Positions 41,688 to 49,349 of a DNA stretch of 64,000 nucleotides are shown here, in pieces. The DNA is from Streptomyces griseoruber. Lineage in GTDB: Bacteria > Actinomycetota > Actinomycetes > Streptomycetales > Streptomycetaceae. The translations under genes were made by a program, and so were the position numbers. How positions within the stretch are numbered: position 1 is the stretch's first letter; each line of letters starts with the position of its first letter. Location: contig NZ_KQ948765.1 in the NCBI RefSeq assembly GCF_001514205.1, positions 63,862 through 127,861 on the forward strand. Direction: 5' to 3'. The notes beneath the pieces are model-generated. The model searched no databases. It saw only the letters and a program-made list of their open reading frames with translations, and was not told the origin of the DNA.

Positions 41688-43388
41688 TCAATTGTCCATG
41701 GCACAGCAACCCGGTGGGACCGCCGGGGCGTCGGAAGGCTCCAGGCGGCAGAAGCAGGACGCCCGGACGGGCACGTCGGCCAGCGCGGCCGCGAGCTTCA
41801 GCTGCTGGGCGACGATCCGGGCCTCGGCGTCCTTGCCCCGGCGGACCAGGCATTCGTGGAAACCGTGCAGGGACCAGACGTTGCCCGGGTGCTGGGAGGG
41901 CCGCGGCAGGGTGTCGTCGAGCCCGAGATCGGCGCGGTAGACGGCCTCCGCCTCCGCGACCCGGCCCTGTTCCAGGAGCAGGGCGCCGTAGGCGTGCCGG
42001 GTGGGCTGCATCCAGCCCCACGGCTCGTCGTACGGCAGGTCGTCGTCGAGGGCGATCGACCGTTCGAGGGCGGCGAAGGCGAGGTCGTGGCGGCCCTTGC
42101 GGTACTCCAGCTCGCCGTCCAGCATCGCGGCGGCGATCGCGAGGATGTCCGCGCAGGTGTTGTTGAACAGCATCCGGGTCTCCTGGACCCGCCCGGCGGC
42201 CGCCCGGAACAGGTCGCGTTCCGTCTCGGCCTCCGGCACCCGGCCGGTGGCGGCGAGGGCGACCCCGCGGGCGTAGTGCAGCAGCGCCGTGGTGAAGCTG
42301 TAGAGCGCGCCGTCGGCGGGGAACGGCAGGGCGAGGATGTCGTCCCAGCGGCCGAAGCGGATCAGGACGTGGAACCGCATGCCGAGGAAGGCCTCCAGCC
42401 AGTCGGCCATGGGCGGGCTCTCCACCCGCAGCAGTTCCTCCGGGATGGTGGCCTCCAGACGGTCCACGGTCTCCAGGGCCGTCCCGCACTGGCCGAGGAA
42501 CATCGCGCCGTAGATCTTGAAGTGGAGGTTGTGGCACCGGTACAGCGTGTAGAAGTTCATCGGTCCGGAACGGGCGAGGACCTTCGCGTCGGCGGCGATC
42601 GCGGCGGTGTTGTCGGTGACGACCCGCCGGTAGTCGCCGCAGAGCACGTCCAGGTGCGAGGGCATGTGCTGGAGGTGCCCGGCGTCGGGCACCAGCCCGC
42701 GCAGCCGGTCGGCGACCCGGAGGGCGGCCTCGGGGGTGGGCGACATCTCCATGAGGTGGACGTAGAAGTGCAGCACGCCGGGGTGCACGGCCGCCGCCGG
42801 GTCGGCGAGCGCCCGGTCGAGCACCTCCTGGGCCTCCCGGGTGCGGGCGCCCTCGGCGGGGCGGCCGGTGCGCACGTCCCACAGCTGCCAGGGGGTCAGG
42901 TTCATCAGCGCGTCGGCGTAGAGGGCGGCGACGTCGAGATCACCGGGGGCCAGGTCGTGGACGGCGCGCATGGCGTCGGCGTACGGCTCGTTCCACACCG
43001 CGCAGTCCGGCGCGGGCCGGGTCTGCGGACAGCGGGCGCGCAGGGCTCCGATCAGCGCCCGCTCCACGGGGGTCGCCGCGGCGGCCTTCTCGTGGGCCAG
43101 CTCCACGGCGGCGTGGGTGCGGGCCACGGTCCGCTCGAGGTCCTGGTCGTCGAAGAACTCCCAGGGCTTGTTGTAGTTGGGGCCGAGGGCGTAGGCGATG
43201 CCCCAGTACGCCATCGCGCAGTCGGGGTCGGCACGGGCCGCCGTCTCGAAGCAGACCACGGCCTCCTCGTGGTGGAAGGCGTACGACCACACCAGCCCGC
43301 GGTCGAACCACAGCTGGGCCTCCGGGGAGGAGGTCGTCACGGGCCGGCCGTGGCTGCCGAGGTCGTAGCAGTACTCCACGGATTCCAT
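41688..43388 (-). CDS. Tetratricopeptide repeat protein
   Basis: A 566-aa protein starting at ATG 43388, with GGGAG four to five bases upstream. It opens MESVEYCYDLGSHGRPVTTS and contains helical TPR-like units: AQLWFDRGLVWSYAFHHEEA, PDCAMAYWGIAYALGPNYNK, ALLHYARGVALAATGRVPEA, RHAYGALLLEQGRVAEAEAV. Cysteines cluster at the C-terminus (SCFCRLEPSDAP, PPGCCAMDN), which could bind a metal or be modified; this is odd for a TPR protein. No signal peptide or enzyme motif is seen. The 143-bp gap to the DUF1996 gene holds a strong terminator. Confidence 0.85.
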   Translation of the reverse strand: MESVEYCYDLGSHGRPVTTSSPEAQLWFDRGLVWSYAFHHEEAVVCFETAARADPDCAMAYWGIAYALGPNYNKPWEFFDDQDLERTVARTHAAVELAHEKAAAATPVERALIGALRARCPQTRPAPDCAVWNEPYADAMRAVHDLAPGDLDVAALYADALMNLTPWQLWDVRTGRPAEGARTREAQEVLDRALADPAAAVHPGVLHFYVHLMEMSPTPEAALRVADRLRGLVPDAGHLQHMPSHLDVLCGDYRRVVTDNTAAIAADAKVLARSGPMNFYTLYRCHNLHFKIYGAMFLGQCGTALETVDRLEATIPEELLRVESPPMADWLEAFLGMRFHVLIRFGRWDDILALPFPADGALYSFTTALLHYARGVALAATGRVPEAETERDLFRAAAGRVQETRMLFNNTCADILAIAAAMLDGELEYRKGRHDLAFAALERSIALDDDLPYDEPWGWMQPTRHAYGALLLEQGRVAEAEAVYRADLGLDDTLPRPSQHPGNVWSLHGFHECLVRRGKDAEARIVAQQLKLAAALADVPVRASCFCRLEPSDAPAVPPGCCAMDN

Positions 43389-43482
43389 GGTGCTCCCATC
43401 GTCGCGCGGCGGCTCGAGCGACGTATACCGCGCGGACCGGTGCCGGGGCGGTGGCTCGGGGGTGGGAGCACCCGTACGGGGT

Positions 43483-43514
43483 GAGGGGCCCGTCGGCGCT
43501 GCGACGGGCCCCTC
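43483..43514 (-). terminator. Strong hairpin terminator of the DUF1996 gene
   Basis: GAGGGGCCCGTCG (43483-43495) and CGACGGGCCCCTC (43502-43514) form a perfect 13-bp stem with loop GCGCTG, 17 bases past the stop of the DUF1996 gene on the minus strand. It is one of the clearest terminators in the window. Confidence 0.85.
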
Positions 43515-43531
43515 TGCCGTGATCCGGTGTC

Positions 43532-45706
43532 TCAGGCGGTGCGGCGGACGTTCCGGTAGAGCACGACGAACCCGGCGATCACCAGGAGGCCGCCGGCGGC
43601 CGCGGGCCACAGGTTGCCGCCGGTCTCGGCGAGGCTGCCCGAGACGGCCTGGGGCTCGGTCACGTTGCCGGTGCCGGCCGGGGGCTGGGCACCGCTGTCG
43701 ACGGGCGCCTGGGTGGCGCTGTCGGCCGGGGCCGGCGTACCGGTGTCGTCACCCGTGTCCGCCGGGGCCTGGGACCGGGGCGGGGCGGTCGCGGCGGTGC
43801 CGACCTCGCCGGCCGGCTTGCCGGCGGGGGCGGAGGTGGCCGCCTTGGGCGCGTCGGCGTCGGGCCTGGTGTCGTCACGGGTGTCCGTGCCGGCCGGGAC
43901 GTCGCCGTTGCCGGAGTTCCCCTTCTGGGGCTCCGTGCCGGCGGGCTCGGTCGCCGGGGACTCGGAGGCCGGGGGCTCGGGGGCCTGGGACTGGGCCGGG
44001 GGCTGCTGCCCGTCGCCACCCGAGGTGTCGTCCGAGCCGCCGCCGTAGCCGCCGTTCGCCCCGCCGTCGGAACCGTCGCCGGAGCCGTCGCCCCCGCCGT
44101 TGCCGGAACCGTTGTCCGAGCCGTTGCCGGACCCGTTGTCCGCTCCGCCGTCCGAGCCGTTGCCACCGGACCCGTTACCGCCGGACCCGTCCTCGCCCGT
44201 CCCGGCGCCGCACCTGCGGCTCTCGTTGATGCAGTCGACCATCTGCTTCATCAGGCCCTCGTCGAAGACGTTGATGAAGTCGCCGTGGTCCGTCACCGGC
44301 TTGTGGAGCTGCTCGGGGAAGGAGTCCACGGCGAACAGCGGCGTCGTACGGCCGCCGTCGGCGAGGCTCGGCGCGTCCACGTCGTAGACGATGCGCTGCA
44401 CGAGCTGCGGGATGGCCTTGAAGCCCGTCGGGCAGGTGCCGTCGGGGGCGGCGAAGGCCACGTGGGTGCGGTGGTTGGCGCTGTCGATGTTGCTGCCGTC
44501 CCAGCAGCTCTGGAAGCGGAAGGTGCGCACCACGTCGCTGCCGGACGGGCACAGCGGGTACTTGTCCTTCAGCTGGCGGTCCTCGAAGCCGGTGCAGCTC
44601 CAGGAGGCGTTGGCGTTGCCCGGGCCGTTGACGAAGGCCTTGGCGTCGCCGGTGATGATGCGCAGCAGCCGGGGCATCCCGGTGACCTTGGAGACCGGGT
44701 TGCCGACGAAGGTCAGTGTCACGTCCTTCGGGGTGACGATCTCGCCCGCGTTGCCCTCGATACCGCCGCCGGGGCTCTTGGCGTCCTGCTCCTCGGTGCC
44801 GTTCTGGAGTCGCAGGACCGGCCAGTAGTACGTGGACTTGTCGCCCTGGTCCACACAGCTCGTCTCGGCGTTCGCCAGGTCCTCGTCGGAGGCGAAGGCG
44901 GTGTTCGACTGGTTGCCGATGTAGTCGTGGAAGTGGTGGGCGCCGTTGCTGACGCCCGGGGCGACGATGACGTTGTCGGAGTTGAACAGGCCGTTCTCGT
45001 TCACTCCGCAGCTGGTGACGAAGGTGCCGCGGGAGGGGCCGGAGCGGGGGTCGGGGAGCTGCTGGGTGGCCGCGACGCGGGTGATGTCGGCGTAGTCCCC
45101 GGCGACGGGACCGTTGCCGGCCTGGCCGCCGTTGCCCTGCTGGCCGTTCTGACCGGGCTCCTGAGCCGAGCCCTGTCCCTGGCCTGCGTTCTGCCCCTGT
45201 GCCTGACCCTGCTGCTGTCCCTGCTCCTGCTGCCCCTGCTGCTTCTGCTCCTCGGTGATGCGCAGCGAGCAGGCGGCGAGCGAGTCCAGGCCGTCCGGGC
45301 GGTCGCCGTCGCGGTCGACGGCCTCCGCGATCCGGCCGATCGTCGCGCCGCGCTTCTCCTTCAGCGGGTTCATCACCGCGTTGTCGGCGAAGCCGGGGTC
45401 CTGCCGTACCGCCTGCGCCTGGTCCTGGAGTTGCTGGTAGGCGGCGGCTATCTGCTGGTCCAGGGCGGCGAGTTCGCGGTCGACCTCGGCCCGGGCGCCG
45501 TCGGGGACGGTGGTGAGGTCGTTGCCGACGTCGGGACAGTCGATGGTGACCGAGCCTCCGCCGGTCAGTTCCACCGTGTCGCCGTTGGAGGTGGCCGAGG
45601 CGTAGACGTTCACCGCCATCAGCCCGCCGCCGCCGAGGATCAGGGCGACCGCGGCGAAGGTCGCCCGGCGTCCGCCCGTCGGGCGTCTGCGTCTGTTCTG
45701 TACCAA
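43532..45706 (-). CDS. DUF1996 domain protein with LAETG sortase anchor
   Basis: A 724-aa secreted protein. TTG 45706 follows GGAG at six bases. An N-terminal membrane/signal segment (FAAVALILGGGGLMAVNVYA, about 16-35) leads to a coiled region (about 70-120) and a Gln/Gly-rich linker (near 155-195). The DUF1996 domain (about 205-490) has RGTFVTSCGVNENGLFNSDN (split: FVTSCGVNENG), NGAHHFHDYIG and SCWDGSNIDSANHRTHVAF. A Gly/Ser/Asp/Pro-rich stalk follows, and the C-terminus has LAETG, a hydrophobic helix and a basic tail, fitting an LAxTG class E sortase signal. It is therefore attached to the cell wall. DUF1996 proteins have no settled activity; histidine and cysteine clusters hint at metal or copper binding. 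Confidence 0.92.
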   Translation of the reverse strand: MVQNRRRRPTGGRRATFAAVALILGGGGLMAVNVYASATSNGDTVELTGGGSVTIDCPDVGNDLTTVPDGARAEVDRELAALDQQIAAAYQQLQDQAQAVRQDPGFADNAVMNPLKEKRGATIGRIAEAVDRDGDRPDGLDSLAACSLRITEEQKQQGQQEQGQQQGQAQGQNAGQGQGSAQEPGQNGQQGNGGQAGNGPVAGDYADITRVAATQQLPDPRSGPSRGTFVTSCGVNENGLFNSDNVIVAPGVSNGAHHFHDYIGNQSNTAFASDEDLANAETSCVDQGDKSTYYWPVLRLQNGTEEQDAKSPGGGIEGNAGEIVTPKDVTLTFVGNPVSKVTGMPRLLRIITGDAKAFVNGPGNANASWSCTGFEDRQLKDKYPLCPSGSDVVRTFRFQSCWDGSNIDSANHRTHVAFAAPDGTCPTGFKAIPQLVQRIVYDVDAPSLADGGRTTPLFAVDSFPEQLHKPVTDHGDFINVFDEGLMKQMVDCINESRRCGAGTGEDGSGGNGSGGNGSDGGADNGSGNGSDNGSGNGGGDGSGDGSDGGANGGYGGGSDDTSGGDGQQPPAQSQAPEPPASESPATEPAGTEPQKGNSGNGDVPAGTDTRDDTRPDADAPKAATSAPAGKPAGEVGTAATAPPRSQAPADTGDDTGTPAPADSATQAPVDSGAQPPAGTGNVTEPQAVSGSLAETGGNLWPAAAGGLLVIAGFVVLYRNVRRTA

Positions 45707-45817
45707 GGAGTGCTCCTACGCGAATTCGTCGTCGGCGGCCTGGGCATGGCAATCCCCGGTCCCATACGCAGCCGAGCGCCGGATTGTTCAACCGGCGTGC
45801 GAATTCATAGCAAGATC

Positions 45818-46627
45818 TCAGGCGGAACGCCTCGGCGGGCCCTCCGGGACCGTGGCGGACAGCAGCGCCGGAGCCTTGAACAACCGCCTCAGGTGGGCTC
45901 GTTCGTGGTAGAGACCGAGTACGACTGCGGCGGCGACGGCTATCAGATGTTCGCGGCCGGCCAGGTTGGGCTTGGCGATCGACTCGATGACCATCGAGCC
46001 GCCGGTGAGGAAGAACACCACGGGGGCGCGGCGCACCACCGAGAGATAGGTGAACAGGCCGACGACGGCGGCGGAGGGGCCGGTGTCGAGCACCTGGCCC
46101 GCCTCGGGCGGCAGTCCGAGGCCCCACCAGCCGGGCCCCATGGCGATCATCAGCCGCACGGTGAGGGTGCCGGCCAGGGTGGCCGTGTAGGCGACGGCGA
46201 GGGTCCTGAGCCGGCCGAGGGCGAGTTCCGCCAGGGCGAAGGCGAGGAAGAGCTGGGTGATGCCGGCCCACACCGGCAGGTCGAGGGCGGGGACGTACAG
46301 GGAGACCGGGGTGCGCAGCAGGGCCAGCCACAGCGGGAGGTCGCCCTGGACGCCGCCGAGGATCCGCACGGCGGTGGCACCGGCCGGGTTCTGGGCGATG
46401 GCGTGGAAGAAGATCACGCCGCCGCAGGCCACGAAGGCGAGCAGCAGCGCTCCGGGGCCGCGCCGGCGGAGCTGGCGGAGGGGGTCGACGACGATGCCGT
46501 ACAACTCGTCGCGCAGCGTGCGTCCGACGAACACGGCCGCCCGCAGCGGGAGGCTGCGGCGCGGCATCCTCCCGCCGTCCCCGGCACGGCCGGTGCGGCG
46601 TCCCTCCACCTCTGGACGCAGGATCAC
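45818..46627 (-). CDS. Rhomboid-like polytopic membrane protein
   Basis: A 269-aa protein with six or so hydrophobic segments. GTG 46627 follows GGGGGA at seven bases; an internal ATG at 46567 has no spacing to its purine run. Segments include LLLAFVACGGVIFFHAIAQN, LYVPALDLPVWAGITQLFLA, LGRLRTLAVAYTATLAGTLT and AVVGLFTYLSVVRRAPVVFF. The arrangement resembles rhomboid-like proteins, but I do not see a clear GxSG catalytic serine or the paired histidine, so protease activity is doubtful. It sits upstream of the DUF1996 gene on the same strand, 111 bases away, and may be co-transcribed and help in its processing (inference). Confidence 0.65.
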   Translation of the reverse strand: MILRPEVEGRRTGRAGDGGRMPRRSLPLRAAVFVGRTLRDELYGIVVDPLRQLRRRGPGALLLAFVACGGVIFFHAIAQNPAGATAVRILGGVQGDLPLWLALLRTPVSLYVPALDLPVWAGITQLFLAFALAELALGRLRTLAVAYTATLAGTLTVRLMIAMGPGWWGLGLPPEAGQVLDTGPSAAVVGLFTYLSVVRRAPVVFFLTGGSMVIESIAKPNLAGREHLIAVAAAVVLGLYHERAHLRRLFKAPALLSATVPEGPPRRSA

Positions 46628-46841
46628 CAAGGGGTCCCCCAAGAAACTCGTCGCACGGACGTCCGTGTCCGGGCCGGTCGGAACAGCTCCCCCTGCGGTG
46701 CGCGGCGGGTCGGCGCACGTCACCGAAGGGGGACGCCACCGGCTGGTCGGCCGGTGTCGCTCCTGTGAAGACGCGATGAGGGCCTGCCAGGATCACTCGG
46801 ACGCCGGTCGCGACTGCGCGCATCCGGACGATGACGGAACG

Positions 46842-48269
46842 TCACACGTGCGGTCGGCTCCCCGGCTCCTGCTGCGGGAGCGTCTGCGGCCCGCCCGGCG
46901 GGGTGGGCGCGGGCAGGGTGGCCACCGCCTCCTCCGCCCGTGCCAGTCGCTCCGCGGTGTCGTCGGGCAGGCGGGGTGCGAGGGGGCGGGCGGAGGAGAA
47001 CCGGAAGGCGGAGGTGAGGTCGCCGAAGGCGGTCCGCCGCCAGGCGCTGATCTGGGGCTCCTCGACCCCCGTGACCCGCTCCAGGAACCGCAGCGAGGAG
47101 GTGTGGTCGAAGGGCTCCGAGGCCACCCAACCGCCCACGGTCCAGGGCGAGACGACGATCGCGGGGACCCGGAAGCCACCGCCGACCGGCAGGCCCCGGA
47201 CGAACTCGCCGGGGGTGCCGGGGGGCGGGGTCGGCGGGGGGACGTGGTCGAACAGGCCGTCGTTCTCGTCGTAGGTGAGGAGGAAGGCCGTCTTGCGCCA
47301 CACCTCGGGACGGGCGGCGATGGCCTCGATCTTCGAGGCGATGAAGTCGGCTCCTGCGGCCGGCAGATAGTCCGGGTGTTCCGACTGGTGGCTCGTCGGC
47401 ATGATCCAGGACACGGTCGGCAGCCGGTCCGCCCGGGCGTCGTCCTCGAAGGTCCCCTCCGGCTGCGGCCGCACACCGCGCTCGTACAGCTCGGAGCCCG
47501 GGAGGGCGTCGCGGAACGCGGCGAACTGCTCCAGCATGTTGCAGGCGTAGTCGTCCTCCTGCTGGTACACCCTCCAGCTGATCCCGGCCGCCTGGAGGCG
47601 CTCGGCGTACGTCGTCCAGCGGTACGGCACCGGCGCGGTGTTGTCGGTCACCGGACCGCCGAGCGTGCCCCCGGGGTCGAGGGTGCCGGTCATCCACAGC
47701 AGGCGGTTGGGCCAGGTCGGGCCGAGGACCGAGCAGAAGTAGTGGTCGCAGAGGGTGAAGGTCTCGGCGAGCGCGAAGTGGAAGGGGATGTCCTCGCGGG
47801 TGTGGTAGCCCATGACGTAGGGGGCGTTGACGCCGTCGGCCCTGCGGTGGGCCGGCAGCCAGCGGTCCATCCGGCCGCCGTTCCAGGCGTCGTGCTGCAC
47901 CGACCAGGCGTGGCTGGTGGAGGGGATGGACTGGGCGCTGGTGGTGCGGGTGTCGAGGTGGAAGGGCAGCAGATGGCCCTCGGGGTTCTCGGGGTCCGGC
48001 TGGTGGAAGACCGAGCGGCCGGTGTCGAGGACCAGGGCGTCCGGGTCGGCGAAGCCGCGCACCCCGGACAGGGTGCCGAAGTAGTGGTCGAACGAACGGT
48101 TCTCCTGCATCAGCAGGACCACGTGTTCGACGTCGGCGAGCGAACCGCGCCGGGGCGGTTCGGCCGCGACGGCCCTGCGCACGCTCGGCGGGAGCAGGGA
48201 GAGGGCCGCGGCGCCGCCCAGCGCGCCGGCGGCCGAGCCCAGGACTCTGCGGCGCGTCAGCTCGGTCAT
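46842..48269 (-). CDS. Tat-exported phosphoesterase (phospholipase C/alkaline phosphatase family)
   Basis: A 475-aa secreted enzyme. The signal starts MTELTRRRVLGSAAGALGG (R-R-R-V-L, Tat-type) and ends near AVAAEPP. The mature part begins VEHVVLLMQENRSFDHYFG (ENRSFD-HYFG motif of bacterial PLC), continues LCDHYFCSVLGPTWPNRLLW, then VSWIMPTSHQSEHPDYLP and LLTYDENDGLFDHVPPP with the metal-binding residues of the family. It should hydrolyse phospholipid or other phosphodiesters outside the cell. AAGGGGA lies upstream of the ATG. An imperfect dyad lies in the 210-bp gap between this gene and the divergent lipoprotein gene. Confidence 0.92.
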   Translation of the reverse strand: MTELTRRRVLGSAAGALGGAAALSLLPPSVRRAVAAEPPRRGSLADVEHVVLLMQENRSFDHYFGTLSGVRGFADPDALVLDTGRSVFHQPDPENPEGHLLPFHLDTRTTSAQSIPSTSHAWSVQHDAWNGGRMDRWLPAHRRADGVNAPYVMGYHTREDIPFHFALAETFTLCDHYFCSVLGPTWPNRLLWMTGTLDPGGTLGGPVTDNTAPVPYRWTTYAERLQAAGISWRVYQQEDDYACNMLEQFAAFRDALPGSELYERGVRPQPEGTFEDDARADRLPTVSWIMPTSHQSEHPDYLPAAGADFIASKIEAIAARPEVWRKTAFLLTYDENDGLFDHVPPPTPPPGTPGEFVRGLPVGGGFRVPAIVVSPWTVGGWVASEPFDHTSSLRFLERVTGVEEPQISAWRRTAFGDLTSAFRFSSARPLAPRLPDDTAERLARAEEAVATLPAPTPPGGPQTLPQQEPGSRPHV

Positions 48270-48338
48270 GGGTTCCCCTTCTCCTCCTCGTCGCGCGGTG
48301 TTCCCGATACGGCCATGGGTGCCCGGGCACGCCCTGGA

Positions 48339-48355
48339 GGTGACGGGATGTCACC
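48339..48355. promoter_or_regulatory. Small dyad in the divergent phosphoesterase/lipoprotein promoter region
   Basis: GGTGAC (48339-48344) and GTCACC (48350-48355) form a 6-bp inverted repeat with a five-base spacer, 70 bases before the phosphoesterase start. A candidate -10 TACAGT (48444-48449) faces the lipoprotein gene. The evidence for a real operator is modest. Confidence 0.3.
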
Positions 48356-48479
48356 CGCCCTCACCCGAAGGCCTGAACGGGCGTCGGATTCCGTCCGGAC
48401 GGTCACGGCCGTATTCCGGTACGGGACGGCTGACCTCGCGCGTTACAGTGCACCGCCGACATCGGGAGGAGACCGCGCG

Positions 48480-49136
48480 GTGCGCCATGGGGTGGGGAAC
48501 GGACGGCGGGGGCTGGCCCTGGCGGTCCTGCTGACGGGACTGGTCGGCGGTTGTTCGACGGGGGACGGGGAATCGGCGCGGGCCGGGGACGCGACGGCGG
48601 CTCGGGTCGAGGTCGCGCGGCGCGGGGCGAGCGTGGGTGCGGCCGGATCGGCCTGCGAGCTGCCGGTCACCTTCGACATCGCCGAGTCCTGGAAGCCGAA
48701 GGCGGTCGACGCCGAGGCCGGGCTGGCGGGCGTGAGCGAGGACCTGGCGGATCTGGCCGACGCGTTCCTGCGCCAGGGGCCCGTCACCATGGCCTGCGAG
48801 ATCGACGCCAAGCCCGCCGGGAACATCGGCTTCCTGCGGGTGTGGACCGGCGAGCCGGGGGACGCCAGCGCCCGCGCCGTGCTGGAGGACTTCGTCGCCG
48901 CCGAGGAGGGGGCGTCCCGGGAGAAGTACCGCGGCTTCGAGGCCGACGACGTCACCGGCACCGAGGTCGAGTACGTCACGCCCGGCAGCGGGGAGCTCCG
49001 GACCTCCCACGCCCTCGCCGTCATCACCCCCGACGGCCCGGTCGTACTGCACCTCGGCGGCCTGGACGACGAGGAGCACGAGGAGATGCTCCCGGCGTAC
49101 GAACTCGCGAAGACAACCCTGCGCACGACCCCCTGA
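48480..49136 (+). CDS. Putative lipoprotein
   Basis: A 218-aa exported protein from GTG 48480, with GGAGGA ten bases upstream. The N-terminus is basic, then hydrophobic (RGLALAVLLTGLVGG) and ends with the lipobox LVGGC (Cys at residue 25), so it is probably lipid-anchored on the outside of the membrane. The mature domain (about 60-218) has CELPVTFDIAESWKPKAVD and ends with a helix (EMLPAYELAKTTLRTTP). I recognise no catalytic motif. The fold may resemble the small lipoproteins that often accompany stress-signalling genes in Streptomyces. It is followed 213 bases later by a phosphatase gene. Confidence 0.8.
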   Translation: MRHGVGNGRRGLALAVLLTGLVGGCSTGDGESARAGDATAARVEVARRGASVGAAGSACELPVTFDIAESWKPKAVDAEAGLAGVSEDLADLADAFLRQGPVTMACEIDAKPAGNIGFLRVWTGEPGDASARAVLEDFVAAEEGASREKYRGFEADDVTGTEVEYVTPGSGELRTSHALAVITPDGPVVLHLGGLDDEEHEEMLPAYELAKTTLRTTP

Positions 49137-49349
49137 CCCCACCCACCGGGCCCACCTCGCCCGACCTCGCCCCACCTCGCCCGACACCCTGACGCCCTCC
49201 GGCCGACCGGCCCCGCACCATGCCCCGACACCGCCCGGCAGGCCCGCCTCACCGCCCGCCACGTGCCCGGGTCCGGATGCACATCAAGGGAGGTGTGGCG
49301 CATTCTTGCTGTGTGGCCCACGCGGCGGCGCACGGACGAGGTAGGGCCG

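Noticed and set aside
45818..46627. An active rhomboid protease
   Set aside because: No GxSG serine or paired catalytic histidine is apparent, so I call it rhomboid-like only.
48345..48375. A PHO box (PhoP direct repeats) before the phosphoesterase
   Set aside because: GTCACCC and CTCACCC occur at 11-base spacing, but the match to GTTCACC repeats is weak and the core T is absent.
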